In this document: positions 7,853 to 17,114 of the stretch, piece by piece
Numbering within the stretch: the first letter of the stretch is position 1
Layout: every line of letters begins with the position of its first letter
Assembly (NCBI RefSeq): GCF_003751385.1
Contig: NZ_RJVA01000012.1
Coordinates: forward strand, 411,145 to 475,144
DNA length: 64,000 nucleotides
Direction of reading: 5' to 3'
Origin: Desulfosoma caldarium
GTDB lineage: Bacteria; Desulfobacterota; Syntrophobacteria; Syntrophobacterales; DSM-9756
The notes under the pieces: model-generated
The model's database searches: none
Told to the model about the DNA's origin: nothing
The model's input: only the letters and a program-made list of their open reading frames with translations
Translations under genes and position numbers: made by a program

Positions 7853-10735
7853 ATGCCCTACGAGACCATGGTGGTTTCTTTTGAAAAGGCGGACCCTTCC
7901 CAGATCGACAAACTGGGGGCTAAGGGAGCCAAACTGGTGGAAGATTTTCAAAATCTTCGATCGGATTTTCCTGGAATGGAACACCGCATCTCCGTTCCCG
8001 ACGGATTCATTCTGACCACCGACGCCTGGCGTGCTTTTCACGACAACGGTGGATGCCTGCCGGACGGATTGTTTGTGGCCGTGACCATGGCCCTTGCCGA
8101 CTTGGAACGGCGCGTGGGGCGCCGTTATGGCGACACCAGCGGCCGCATGCCTTTGATTGTCGCAGTGCGCGGCGGCGCTCCCGTGTCCTTGCCTGGGGCC
8201 ATCAGCACGATCCTTAACGTGGGACTGAACGACGAAATCGTGACCGCTTTGATCGAAGCTGGGGAAGATGAAGGCTTTCTGTTGGGAACCTACCTGGAAG
8301 CTCTGCGCATGTACGGCGAAGTGGTGTTGGGAATTCCTTACGAACGCTTTTTTGAAGTGTTGCAAAAATTCCACGTGGGCGATGAGGGGTCCGTGCCTGT
8401 GGATGACCTTTTTCCCCTGATTGACGCCTACAAGAAAGTCCTGCTCCAATCCCCTGTGGAAGGATCGGCGCCTCCAATGGAACCGGATCCCCTGCGGCAA
8501 CTTCGAGCGGCCATTGAAAGCGTGTTCCATTCCTGGATGGCCGAAACGGCCGTGGAAGCGCGGCTCAGCCGAAGTCCCAAGGTTCCGGATGACATGGGCA
8601 CGGCGGTGATTGTGCAAAGTATGGTTTTTGGGAATCGTGACGACCATGGGTGCCTGGGGGGCGTTCTGTTCACGCGCAACCCGAGAACCGGAGCGGCCGC
8701 ACCGCTCATCGAGTGGGCGCCCAAGGTACAATGCGACAAGATCGTGTCGGGAAAACTTCGCAAGGAACTCCTGCACAGAAAAGATTTGCAAGAGCGCTTT
8801 CCTGACGTCTACGAGCTGCTCATGCTCGTTCGAGATCGCCTGGAAACTCGGGCCAAAAGGCCTCTTGATGTGGAATTTACCGTGGAGGATCGCAAGCTCT
8901 ACATCCTGCAGCGCCGTCCTTTACGCATGACCTTTTCCGCCACGGCCCGTGCCATGTGGGACTTGGTGGACGAAGGAAAAACCACCATCCAAATGGCTTC
9001 GCTCATTATCAACACGGCCCTGGAACAGCCGGAAAAAATGCTTCGCGAAGGCTTTCGAGACTATCGGGTGCTGGCCGTGGGGGAGCCCATCACGGACACG
9101 GCGGATCACGGCACCTTGGTTTTTGGAACGGAAGAGGCTTTGGAACTGGCCCGCCAAGGCCGACAGGTGATCATGCTTCGCAAAAGACCCTACGGAGAAA
9201 CGGATCTGGCCGTCAATCATCCCAACGTGCGGGGCATCATTCGCTGCGACGGCAACGTCACCGGCCATGAAGCCGTCTCCGCCGTGGCCTACAGCAAACC
9301 TTACCTCATCAATGTGACGGATGTGCACGGGCGCCCTCTGCTTCTGGTGGATGAAGACCGCATCGAACTCAATCCCGAATGCACCCTGGCCGCCTACATG
9401 GGCCGCGACATCTTTGTGGACGGTGAACGCGGCATCGTGGGCTTTACGGAATCCCACGATTTTTTGATGGATCGAAAAATCCGAAAAAAACTCTACGTGG
9501 ACTGGGAATACCTACGGGAGCAATTCGATCAAGCCGGCTATCACAACCTGGACTATGAGTCTCTGCTAGATATTCATTATCAGATGGAACTGGAGCTGGC
9601 CCACTATCAACGCTTGGAAACGCGCATCAAGGAGGGGGACCCGACCGTTTCCGAAAAGGAACTCATGCACGCCTTTGGAACCTACCTGGCCTACATTCCC
9701 GAAAGGGACCGTGAACGCACCTTGGCCCTCAAAGACGTCCGAGTGGATCAGTTCGACCTGGGGCCTCCCCTGGTGTATCGAGGACACCGGCTGGGCGAAG
9801 AGGTGCTGAAAATCCTCAGAGCCCTCATGCTCTGTACCACGTGGCGCACCCACTGGATTCACGAGATCATGGTAGCCAAGGCCATGGAACGCGGTGAAAC
9901 CGAAGGGGATGTGATTCGGGACATCTTTATCAAAAACAGGACCATGAGCGTGGTCAAGGAGTTTGAAGCCGAAGGGTTTCATCTCATGCGCGTGCCCCAT
10001 TACTACTACCTGATCTTTGCCAGTAATTTCGAATATGATCAGGATCTGGACAGCGTACAGGTCAATCCGGGCCTCATGAAGTATGCGGAAAAGGAAGTCC
10101 TGGCGCGCCATTTTTTGTCCTATCTGGAGCAAATCAACCCACGATTAAGAAAAAAATTGCGGATCATTCAAGGGGAACCGCCTTTGGGGCAAGGGCATGC
10201 GCGGATTGTGAGCATCGGGTTGGCCATTCCCGATGAAGACTTCAATGTGGTGTGTCGGTATTTGCGGACCTATCTGGATCAAACCAAACACGGCTGTCCG
10301 ATGACCCTTCAAAGCGCCGTGGCCGAAGGGGAATTCGTGGACCTCTATCATGTGGATCCTGGATTTGCACCTTATCCCGAATTTCGCATCATGCGCGAAA
10401 AATCCGAGGACGATGCCGGTCAAGAGCCCCTCTATGTGATTGCCTTTGGTCGGTGTTCTTTTGGGGAATTCGACGGGGTCGTCTATGGCCGGAACGAGTA
10501 CGAAAGACTGTGCCGGCAGGTCCAGGAATTTCAGGCCTTCCTGAAAGCCAAGGGCATGGGGTCGATTGTCCGGCCATGGCAGTTCGAAGTGGACCCGTAC
10601 CGGCGCCATTCCGTCATTGCGGCCGTAGGAATCCGCATGAAGGCTCGAGACCTACGAAGCGTCGTGTCCGGGCTCAAGGAATTTCTCGGCATCGAAGCCC
10701 AAACCGCGACCTGCCTGGAAGATTTATCCACCTGA
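7853..10735 (+). CDS. PPDK/PEP-synthase-like protein with unrecognised C-terminal half
   Basis: The 960-residue protein begins like pyruvate phosphate dikinase: an ATP-grasp nucleotide-binding region from about residue 10 (KLGAKGAKL, then VPDGFILTTDAW). It continues through a swivelling phosphohistidine domain with CDGNVTGHEAV, where His472 matches the phosphorylated His of the GGxTSHAA motif. The PEP/pyruvate-binding TIM barrel that should follow is not recognisable; residues from about 540 to 960 look helical and match nothing I know. A His-phosphotransfer reaction on an unknown acceptor, as in phenylphosphate synthase, is possible. The start is set by AAGGAG six bases before the ATG; an earlier in-frame ATG at 7799 lacks such a site. 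Confidence 0.7.
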   Translation: MPYETMVVSFEKADPSQIDKLGAKGAKLVEDFQNLRSDFPGMEHRISVPDGFILTTDAWRAFHDNGGCLPDGLFVAVTMALADLERRVGRRYGDTSGRMPLIVAVRGGAPVSLPGAISTILNVGLNDEIVTALIEAGEDEGFLLGTYLEALRMYGEVVLGIPYERFFEVLQKFHVGDEGSVPVDDLFPLIDAYKKVLLQSPVEGSAPPMEPDPLRQLRAAIESVFHSWMAETAVEARLSRSPKVPDDMGTAVIVQSMVFGNRDDHGCLGGVLFTRNPRTGAAAPLIEWAPKVQCDKIVSGKLRKELLHRKDLQERFPDVYELLMLVRDRLETRAKRPLDVEFTVEDRKLYILQRRPLRMTFSATARAMWDLVDEGKTTIQMASLIINTALEQPEKMLREGFRDYRVLAVGEPITDTADHGTLVFGTEEALELARQGRQVIMLRKRPYGETDLAVNHPNVRGIIRCDGNVTGHEAVSAVAYSKPYLINVTDVHGRPLLLVDEDRIELNPECTLAAYMGRDIFVDGERGIVGFTESHDFLMDRKIRKKLYVDWEYLREQFDQAGYHNLDYESLLDIHYQMELELAHYQRLETRIKEGDPTVSEKELMHAFGTYLAYIPERDRERTLALKDVRVDQFDLGPPLVYRGHRLGEEVLKILRALMLCTTWRTHWIHEIMVAKAMERGETEGDVIRDIFIKNRTMSVVKEFEAEGFHLMRVPHYYYLIFASNFEYDQDLDSVQVNPGLMKYAEKEVLARHFLSYLEQINPRLRKKLRIIQGEPPLGQGHARIVSIGLAIPDEDFNVVCRYLRTYLDQTKHGCPMTLQSAVAEGEFVDLYHVDPGFAPYPEFRIMREKSEDDAGQEPLYVIAFGRCSFGEFDGVVYGRNEYERLCRQVQEFQAFLKAKGMGSIVRPWQFEVDPYRRHSVIAAVGIRMKARDLRSVVSGLKEFLGIEAQTATCLEDLST

Positions 10736-10779
10736 AAAGCCATCTTCCACCATGCCTAAACCCTTGCCCCTCTCGAACA

Positions 10780-10804
10780 AGGCTGCCATAGATGCCGGCA
10801 GCCT
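10780..10804. terminator. Hairpin between convergent genes
   Basis: A perfect 8-bp stem (AGGCTGCC/GGCAGCCT) with a 9-base loop lies between the convergent dikinase-like and fabH-type genes. No run of T follows on either strand, so intrinsic termination is uncertain. Confidence 0.4.
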
Positions 10805-10857
10805 AGACACGTTCTGAGAGGACCGCTCCTATGTCGCTCTAAAACCTCCGTCGATTT

Positions 10858-11859
10858 TTAACGCGACCAGCGCACCACGGCGGTTCCCCACGTGAACCCG
10901 GATCCAAAAGCCGCCAGAAGCAGCATGTCTCCGGCTTGAAGCATGCCGTTTCGGTAGGTTTCATCCAAGAGCAAAGGAATGCTAGCTGCCGTGGTGTTGC
11001 CGTAGCGCTGCATGTTGTGAAGAAACTTCTCCTCGGGAAATCCAAGCCTTTGGGCCACCATTTGATTGATGCGCATGTTGGCCTGGTGGGGAATGACGTA
11101 CTTGATGTCGTCGCCCTTGAGGCCGTTGACGTCGAGAGTGTGTTGAATGACCTCGCACAGGCGCGTCACCGCATGCTTGAAAACGGTTTTGCCATCCATT
11201 TGAGGCCAAATGTCTGCGCTGGCTGCGGTTTTTTCGGAAAGGTAGGGCTTTTTTGAAATGTCCCAGATATCCATGCACAGAGCGCGGGCGAAGCGGCCGT
11301 CGGCATGGAGTTCCGTGTACAGAACACCGCGGTCCGAAGAAGGGGAGGGGGAAAGCACCACGGCAGCGGCACCGTCTCCAAACAGCACGGTCACATCGCG
11401 ACCTCGGTCAGAAAAGTCCAAAGCGCTGCTGTGAACTTCCGAGCCGACGATCAATATGTTACGGTAAATACCGGCGCGAATCAGGGCGTCGGCAACCGTC
11501 AGCGAATACAGGAATCCGGTGCACTGATTGCGCACATCCAAACAACCGATGGGGCCCGTGCCCAGTTTGGGCTGCAGGTAACACGCCGTGCCGGGAAAGT
11601 GGTGATCGGGGCTGAGGGTGGCAAGAATGAGAAAATCGATGTCCGCCGGCGTCATCTGCGCGTCGTCAAGGGCTCTGCGGCAGGCTTCCAGAGCCAGATC
11701 CGAGCACTTGATCCCTTCGTCGGCGTAGCGACGTTCTCGAATGCCCGTTCGAGTCTGAATCCATTCATCGCTGGTGGTCATCATCTGCGCCAGGTCGTCG
11801 TTGGTAACCACTTTCGGCGGAACGTAGCTACCGATGCCGGCAATGGCGCTGCGGATCAT
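10858..11859 (-). CDS. fabH: 3-oxoacyl-ACP synthase III family protein (FabH)
   Basis: The 333-residue thiolase-fold enzyme catalyses a decarboxylating Claisen condensation, normally acetyl-CoA plus malonyl-ACP to start fatty-acid synthesis. The catalytic triad is visible: Cys113 in NQCTGF, His in VIPHQANMRI near 258, and Asn in the GNTTAAS block near 288. The ATG at 11859 is preceded by AAAGGAGGGG. It overlaps the 3' end of the acyltransferase gene by 32 bases, so the two lipid genes are coupled. The QCTGF context is typical of FabH-like paralogues as well as of true FabH, so primer specificity is open. Confidence 0.88.
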   Translation of the reverse strand: MIRSAIAGIGSYVPPKVVTNDDLAQMMTTSDEWIQTRTGIRERRYADEGIKCSDLALEACRRALDDAQMTPADIDFLILATLSPDHHFPGTACYLQPKLGTGPIGCLDVRNQCTGFLYSLTVADALIRAGIYRNILIVGSEVHSSALDFSDRGRDVTVLFGDGAAAVVLSPSPSSDRGVLYTELHADGRFARALCMDIWDISKKPYLSEKTAASADIWPQMDGKTVFKHAVTRLCEVIQHTLDVNGLKGDDIKYVIPHQANMRINQMVAQRLGFPEEKFLHNMQRYGNTTAASIPLLLDETYRNGMLQAGDMLLLAAFGSGFTWGTAVVRWSR

Positions 11860-12616
11860 AGCCCCTCCTTTCTTTGTCGCGTTCTGGCACCAGGCCGTGG
11901 TTGTGAAACCCTTCAGCCCATCCACCGCCTCGAGGCACCGCTGCAAGCACCTCGGCGCGCGACACGCACTCCTGGGCAAGCTCGGTTAGCCCATGCAAAC
12001 GGGTTTCCAACAGACGTCGAAAGGGTTCCAAGTCTTGACCGGCTGTGCGGCGCGGCACATGAATGGGGTTACCCGCGGCAATGACAAGGCGCGCAAAAGG
12101 TTTAGGAAGCAGAGTCCGGTCCCAGCTGGGCAGGCGCCAGGCCGCATCGGCGGCCAGGCTCAAGGGCACTAGAGGAAGTCCGGTGACGGAAGCGAGCCAC
12201 ACGATGCCTTTTTGGGCGCGAAGCGGCGGGCCCTGGGAACCGTCGGCAATGAGTCCCGCAGGGTAACCGTCTTGAATCTTTCGCAGCATGGCACGCAGAG
12301 CTTCGGCCCCTCCACGGTGCGAAGATCCTCGAACGGTCTGAAAACCCAGGCAATGGGCTAGCCTAGCGGCCCATTCCCCGTCTTGGGATCGGCTGACCAT
12401 GAGGATTCCGTTCACGTGCCGAAAAAAATAGAGCACCGAAGGAAAGGCAAAGTGCCACGTGGTCAAAAGACCGGGAGGATCCCGATTCAGCGCGGCGTGA
12501 AGATGGGCCTTTCCCACGACGTGAAACCGGCACGTGCGATGCCAGGCCGAAAGGAGCGACGCTCCCCAGCAAGGAAGATGTCGCAGCAGCGGATGGTCAG
12601 GCGACCAACTCTTCAT
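11828..12616 (-). CDS. DUF374-type lysophospholipid acyltransferase family protein
   Basis: The 262-residue protein is of the DUF374/LPLAT family, acyltransferases linked to lipid A or phospholipid acylation at the inner membrane. It has TTWHFAF where the family carries its catalytic His region, a RGSSHRGG segment, and GLIADGSQGPP, a hallmark of the DUF374 group. Start at ATG 12616 (MKSWSPDH) is chosen over an upstream in-frame ATG at 12643 by alignment to family length; no strong ribosome site is visible for either. It is upstream of and overlaps the fabH-type gene, which suggests a shared role in envelope lipid synthesis. Confidence 0.75.
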   Translation of the reverse strand: MKSWSPDHPLLRHLPCWGASLLSAWHRTCRFHVVGKAHLHAALNRDPPGLLTTWHFAFPSVLYFFRHVNGILMVSRSQDGEWAARLAHCLGFQTVRGSSHRGGAEALRAMLRKIQDGYPAGLIADGSQGPPLRAQKGIVWLASVTGLPLVPLSLAADAAWRLPSWDRTLLPKPFARLVIAAGNPIHVPRRTAGQDLEPFRRLLETRLHGLTELAQECVSRAEVLAAVPRGGGWAEGFHNHGLVPERDKERRGYDPQRHCRHR

Positions 12617-12806
12617 GGGGTCACATCTTGTTTTATGCCACACAGAGCGAACCCTTTGGCCTCACCCAAGGGCTCAGGACCCTGTCCGAGAATTGTTTTG
12701 GACAACCGGCGCACTGCGAAAATTTTCCGCGCCTTTGGGCGTTCCTCCACCATCAAGCAGAAAGCGCCTTCTCCGTCAGCCTCCTAGTCCAATGCGAAAG
12801 GCGGCG

Positions 12807-13262
12807 TCAAGGCGCCGTTTCATCCCGTGCCAACAAGCTCACGGCGGCTCGAAGCCCTAGAAGATAGCTCTGAAGGCCAAAGCCCGAAATGCACCCGCTG
12901 ACCACAGGGGCCAAGACCGACTGCTGACGAAACGGTTCCCGTGCCTCGATGTGGGACATGTGCACTTCCACGACGGGAATGGAGAGTATTTCCAAGGCGT
13001 CTCTCAGGGCGTAGCTGTAATGGGTCCAAGCCCCCGCATTGATCACAATGGCGTCGGTGCCATCGTCCAACGCCGCGTGAATGCGTTCAACCAGATCCCC
13101 TTCCTGGTTGGTTTGAAACGTCTCCACATGCACCCCTAGTGCTGCTCCCAGCTCCACCAAGGCGCGATCGATTTCTGCAAGCGTGCATGTGCCGTAATGG
13201 CGAGCATTTCTTCGGCCAAACATGTTGAGATTGACACCGTGGAGCACCAAAACCTTCTTCAT
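12807..13262 (-). CDS. aroQ: 3-dehydroquinate dehydratase, type II
   Basis: The 151-residue protein has the size of type II dehydroquinase, which dehydrates 3-dehydroquinate to 3-dehydroshikimate in aromatic amino-acid synthesis. Family signatures are present: HGVNLNMFGRR at the N-terminus, NAGAWTHYSYALRDAL with the substrate-binding Asn, EVHMSHIEAREPFR and GCISGFGLQSY. It is divergent from the shikimate kinase gene 336 bases away, so two steps of one pathway flank a common spacer. Confidence 0.95.
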   Translation of the reverse strand: MKKVLVLHGVNLNMFGRRNARHYGTCTLAEIDRALVELGAALGVHVETFQTNQEGDLVERIHAALDDGTDAIVINAGAWTHYSYALRDALEILSIPVVEVHMSHIEAREPFRQQSVLAPVVSGCISGFGLQSYLLGLRAAVSLLARDETAP

Positions 13263-13598
13263 GCTCTGAGGTCTCCTTGTTGTCTCGTGCCTGGGTGTGT
13301 TTCTCGCCCTTTTTCTAGCCCAGGCTCAACCTCTGTGCCTAATGTTTTTTTAAGGCAGGGAAACGGGAATGACTTGCCATAGGGCCAAAAACATCCTAGG
13401 AACGTGCCGGATGACGACCTTTGGGGTTGCTTTCCATGAAGCGCCGCACGGCGTGAGGTGCTCTTGCTATTCGTGCGGCTTGTCGACGGTGCCTGCTCGG
13501 GCACGTTCTTTACGACCTTGTCTGTGCAGGTCTTTGGGGATTCGTGCTAAGAGGCGAACACGGTAAAAAGACTCAGGTCGCGAAGGGGAAAATGGTTC
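13263..13598. other. aroQ-aroK divergent spacer
   Basis: This 336-base non-coding stretch must hold promoters for both shikimate genes. I see a few short GC-rich inverted repeats (for example GTGCC-tgctc-GGGCAC near 13489) but no clear promoter, RNA gene or conserved open frame. Confidence 0.4.
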
Positions 13599-14153
13599 AT
13601 GGCTGTGCCCCAACGCCTTGCCCTGATCGGTTTTCGAGCTTCCGGTAAAAGCACACTTGGCCCTGTCCTGGCTGGGTTTTTGGATTGGGTCTTCGTGGAT
13701 ATGGACGAGGAACTAACGCGCTCCTTTGGCGATTCCATCGCCGCCTGGGTCGAGCGGTTCGGGTGGGAAAGGTTTCGTCACGAAGAAGCTCAGCTTCTGG
13801 AAAGACTTTCTCGACAAACCCACATTGTGGTGGCTACGGGAGGCGGCGTCGTGGAAAGCGAGATCAATCGAAAAAGATTGCAGAAAGACTTCTTCACCGT
13901 TTGGCTTCGCTGCCGTCTGGAAACTCTCTGCCATCGCCTCGCCATGGATGATAAGACGACGGCTCAAAGACCCTCGCTTACGGGCCGGTCCGTCGTCCAG
14001 GAGACCGCGGAAGTGCTTCAGCAAAGAAACCCTTGGTACGCGGCGTCCGCGCATCTAGTGCTCGACGTGGAAACCTTGCGTCTGGAAGATCTTGCGCGAA
14101 AGATTCTTCAAAGTTATGAAGTCTCGGCCGATTTTGACAGAACCGTTTCCTGA
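13599..14153 (+). CDS. aroK: Shikimate kinase
   Basis: The 184-residue P-loop kinase phosphorylates shikimate with ATP. It shows the Walker A motif GFRASGKST at residues 11-19, the VDMDEEL shikimate-binding/Mg region, ATGGGVV, and an RPSLTG lid-type block. Length fits the family. The gene is divergent from aroQ and followed after 71 bases by the SEC-C protein gene. Confidence 0.93.
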   Translation: MAVPQRLALIGFRASGKSTLGPVLAGFLDWVFVDMDEELTRSFGDSIAAWVERFGWERFRHEEAQLLERLSRQTHIVVATGGGVVESEINRKRLQKDFFTVWLRCRLETLCHRLAMDDKTTAQRPSLTGRSVVQETAEVLQQRNPWYAASAHLVLDVETLRLEDLARKILQSYEVSADFDRTVS

Positions 14154-14224
14154 TGGTAGACATGGCCTGCTTCGGCCCTGAAGCTGAAAAACGTGGATAG
14201 CCCTTTGCTGAAAGGATCGTCTCT

Positions 14225-15550
14225 ATGACCGAAAAACTGCCCTCCCCGTCCTCCGGTTCCGCGGAACCGACCCCAAGCCCTTGGCAGCCTGTGTACGATA
14301 TTTTTCAAGGGGTGAGCCGCGAAACGGTCTGCGCGCGCTACGGCCTTCGAGAGCAAGACCTGGACAAGCTTATCACCGACTACAAGATCTCCCGGCGTCA
14401 AATGGCGCTGGCGGATGAATTTATCGTGCGCAAAGTGGGCCGAAACGATCCCTGCCCTTGTGGTTCCGGGAAAAAATACAAGAAATGCTGCATGGCTCTT
14501 CACGACGAAGCGCGCAAGACCTTACCCAAAGAAGAACTGCACAAGCTCGAGAAGCGCCTTCAGCAAAGGGAAAAACTTCAGGAAGACATCACCAAGGGCT
14601 TTCAGGCCCTTATGAAAGAATCCTACGGCAAGGCTCGAAAACTGGCCGAACAGCGCTTAGAAAAATTTCCGGAAGATGATCGGCTGCATGACATCGTCGT
14701 GGCTGCCTGCTTGGGGCAGGGAGACTACGACGCCGCTTTTTACCGAGCCCGCACCCGCTATCAGGTAGCCGTGGAAGAAAAAGACTTCTTTCAGGAAAAC
14801 GGCTACCATAAGAGGGAAGGGTTGGAGCGGGCGCAGTTGGTGCATTTCTACTCGCCCAGCACGTGGCTCGAAAAGTTGTGGATCGCTCAAAGAGCCCGCG
14901 CCTACGCCAAGGAATTCCCCACCGACGACAACAACCGGCTCAGGCAGCGTGTCTTCCGACTCAAAGTCGCCAACGACCTCAGGAGATTCCCTCAAAAGGA
15001 CACGACCGGCTTTGAGGTGCGCCGAACCGCCCTGGCCGCCGTCGTTGAGGAGATTCATAAGGAAGGCCCGGCCGCCGTCCCGTATCTTCTGCCTCTGTGC
15101 TACAATTTTTCCTGGGCCAGCCTGTTTGTACCGGAACTGATCCATACTTCAGGACACGAGGCATCGGCGCGGCTTTTGGCCGAACTGTCCATGTTTCGGT
15201 TTCCCTACTTTTCGCAAATGTGTTTGAAGTATCTAGAAGAGATTGGGGAAGCGGCCGTCGCCGTCATTGAAAAGACCCTTATGGAAAACACAGCCTTTGA
15301 CGAACTGAAAACCGGCCTGCTCATGGTGTTGGGTGCTGTGCACACGGAAGAGAGCTTTCAGATTTTGGCGCGCATGACGGAACACCAGAGCCCCTATGTG
15401 GTGAACTGGGCGGCGCAAGCCCTTGGGCGGCAAAAAAACCCCGCGGCCTTGCCATACCTTGAAAAGGCCAAGGCCAGGCTCGGGGAGCTCAGCAAGATTC
15501 AGGGAGCCATTCAAGACCTGGTGCAGAACATGGAGCGCGGGTCCGTGTGA
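14225..15550 (+). CDS. SEC-C motif protein with helical repeats
   Basis: The 441-residue protein carries a SEC-C zinc motif at residues 75-89 (DPCPCGSGKKYKKCC), as found at the end of SecA and in many stand-alone proteins where it binds zinc and often ribosomes or SecB-like partners. The N-terminal 70 residues contain a helix-turn-helix-like segment. The rest is a helical solenoid that looks like TPR/HEAT repeats (for example the AAVAVIEKTL and PYVVNWAAQALG blocks). The role is not known; it may be an adaptor in protein quality control. Confidence 0.7.
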   Translation: MTEKLPSPSSGSAEPTPSPWQPVYDIFQGVSRETVCARYGLREQDLDKLITDYKISRRQMALADEFIVRKVGRNDPCPCGSGKKYKKCCMALHDEARKTLPKEELHKLEKRLQQREKLQEDITKGFQALMKESYGKARKLAEQRLEKFPEDDRLHDIVVAACLGQGDYDAAFYRARTRYQVAVEEKDFFQENGYHKREGLERAQLVHFYSPSTWLEKLWIAQRARAYAKEFPTDDNNRLRQRVFRLKVANDLRRFPQKDTTGFEVRRTALAAVVEEIHKEGPAAVPYLLPLCYNFSWASLFVPELIHTSGHEASARLLAELSMFRFPYFSQMCLKYLEEIGEAAVAVIEKTLMENTAFDELKTGLLMVLGAVHTEESFQILARMTEHQSPYVVNWAAQALGRQKNPAALPYLEKAKARLGELSKIQGAIQDLVQNMERGSV

Positions 15551-15581
15551 AGGGGCGGCGAAAAGATGGGGGGCGTCGATC

Positions 15582-17114
15582 TCAATGCTCTCTCTTTCCC
15601 AAAACCCGGCGGATCAGGTCAGCCATGTCCTTGACGGCGTACGGTTTGGGCAAGGCTCCCTGAAAGCCGTAAAGCTTGTAGTTTTCAAGAATGGGATCCC
15701 CGGAATATCCCGTGTAGACGACCGCCTTTACTTTGGGGTCCACGGCCAGGAGTTGCGCCATGGTCGGAATCGCGCCCAGGCCCCCTTTCACGGTGAGGTC
15801 CAAGATCACCAGATCATAGGGTTCTCCCGCGTCCATGGCCTGCTTGTACTTGGCGACGGCCTCCTTGCCATGCCGCGCTGTTTCACATTGGTATCCCAGA
15901 TATTCCATGACGTCTTCGGCCAGTTGACGCAGCATGGGTTCATCGTCCATGACCAGAATCTTGGCCCGTAGAGGCCCTTCCATTTCGGTCAGACCCGCCG
16001 CAAGCGGTCTCGAGTCGGGAACCGCGGGTAAATAGATGGTGACCCTACTGCCCACCTGATCTCGCGACGTGATGGCAATGTGCCCGCCGTGGCTCTGGAC
16101 GATGCCCCAGGCCACGGCAAGACCCATGCCCATGCCCTTTTGTGTACCGCGCGGTTTGGTGGAAAAATACGGGTCAAAGACGCGATCCAAAATCTCCGAA
16201 GGAATTCCGGGCCCTTCGTCCTGAATGTCGATGCGAAGATAGGGTCCTGGATTAAGCTGCGAGCACAAAGGATCGTCGGAGTTCACGTGGGTGTTCTTCA
16301 AACGCACGAGAATACGTCCGCCCACGGGGCTTGCGGCTCGCGCATTGTCCAGCACGTTTGCCAAAAGGGTACGCAGGAGCTGTGGATCCCCTTTGAGGCT
16401 CCACAGGCCGTTGTCATACATCACCTGGCCCGTCACCGGTTTTCCAGCCAAAGTCGTTCGACAGACCTCCTCGGCCAAAGAGCCGGCATGAATCGTCGTT
16501 CTTTCCTGAACGGCGCTTCGCGCAAAGCACAAAAATTTAAAGATGAGTTCCCGCGCTTCCAAAGCCGCCGCGTTGGCGCTGCGCAGCATGGGCGTGATGG
16601 GATCTTCCGGGCGGCATTTGCTGAGCGCCAGATCCAGATTGCCAAGTATGATGGACAAAATGTTGTTCCAATCGTGGGCGATGCCGCTGGCCATGGTGGA
16701 CACGGCTTCCAGTTTGGTACGTTTCGCGATGTCCGCTTCCAGTGCCTTGCACGCCGTGACGTCCCTCATAATCCAGACCATGAGACCCTGAGGGCTCGAA
16801 GGAAACGCCACGGCACTCATTTCCACCCATATCGAGGTCCCATTGGCGCGCGCCAAGTGGTACTCCCCACGCCGCGTCGGCCTTTTGGACTGCTCCGAAG
16901 CTTCCCCCAAAGCGCGCCCCACATCCTGAGGGCGCAGAAAAAGGCTCACATGCGCTCGGCAGAGGTGCTCTTCATCATAACCCACAAGAAGGCAAGCCGA
17001 CGGATTGGCATAGACAATATGTCCTTGAGAATCCACAAAAAAAACGGCTTCGCGTAGGAGCTGCAGAAACTCCGAATCCTTCCCTGCAAGGGGATTCGAA
17101 AGCTTTTCTTTCAT
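15582..17114 (-). CDS. PAS-domain hybrid sensor histidine kinase
   Basis: The 510-residue protein is a cytoplasmic hybrid kinase. Order: PAS sensor (about 20-130); HisKA with the phospho-acceptor His in ASGIAHDWNNIL; HATPase with an N box in NVLDNARAAS, DEGPGIP and GMGMGLAV glycine boxes; and a C-terminal receiver (about 385-505) with VMDDEP and the acceptor Asp in LVILDL. No membrane segments are visible. ATG 17114 is chosen because GAGG lies ten bases upstream; a GTG nine bases earlier sits too close to that site. No response-regulator partner is adjacent, so its output is unknown. Confidence 0.85.
   Translation of the reverse strand: MKEKLSNPLAGKDSEFLQLLREAVFFVDSQGHIVYANPSACLLVGYDEEHLCRAHVSLFLRPQDVGRALGEASEQSKRPTRRGEYHLARANGTSIWVEMSAVAFPSSPQGLMVWIMRDVTACKALEADIAKRTKLEAVSTMASGIAHDWNNILSIILGNLDLALSKCRPEDPITPMLRSANAAALEARELIFKFLCFARSAVQERTTIHAGSLAEEVCRTTLAGKPVTGQVMYDNGLWSLKGDPQLLRTLLANVLDNARAASPVGGRILVRLKNTHVNSDDPLCSQLNPGPYLRIDIQDEGPGIPSEILDRVFDPYFSTKPRGTQKGMGMGLAVAWGIVQSHGGHIAITSRDQVGSRVTIYLPAVPDSRPLAAGLTEMEGPLRAKILVMDDEPMLRQLAEDVMEYLGYQCETARHGKEAVAKYKQAMDAGEPYDLVILDLTVKGGLGAIPTMAQLLAVDPKVKAVVYTGYSGDPILENYKLYGFQGALPKPYAVKDMADLIRRVLGKREH

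Noticed and set aside
7796..8791. Upstream extension of the polyferredoxin frame
   Set aside because: The minus-strand frame stays open but is antisense to the dikinase-like gene and has no ferredoxin motifs; the gene is taken to start at 7795.
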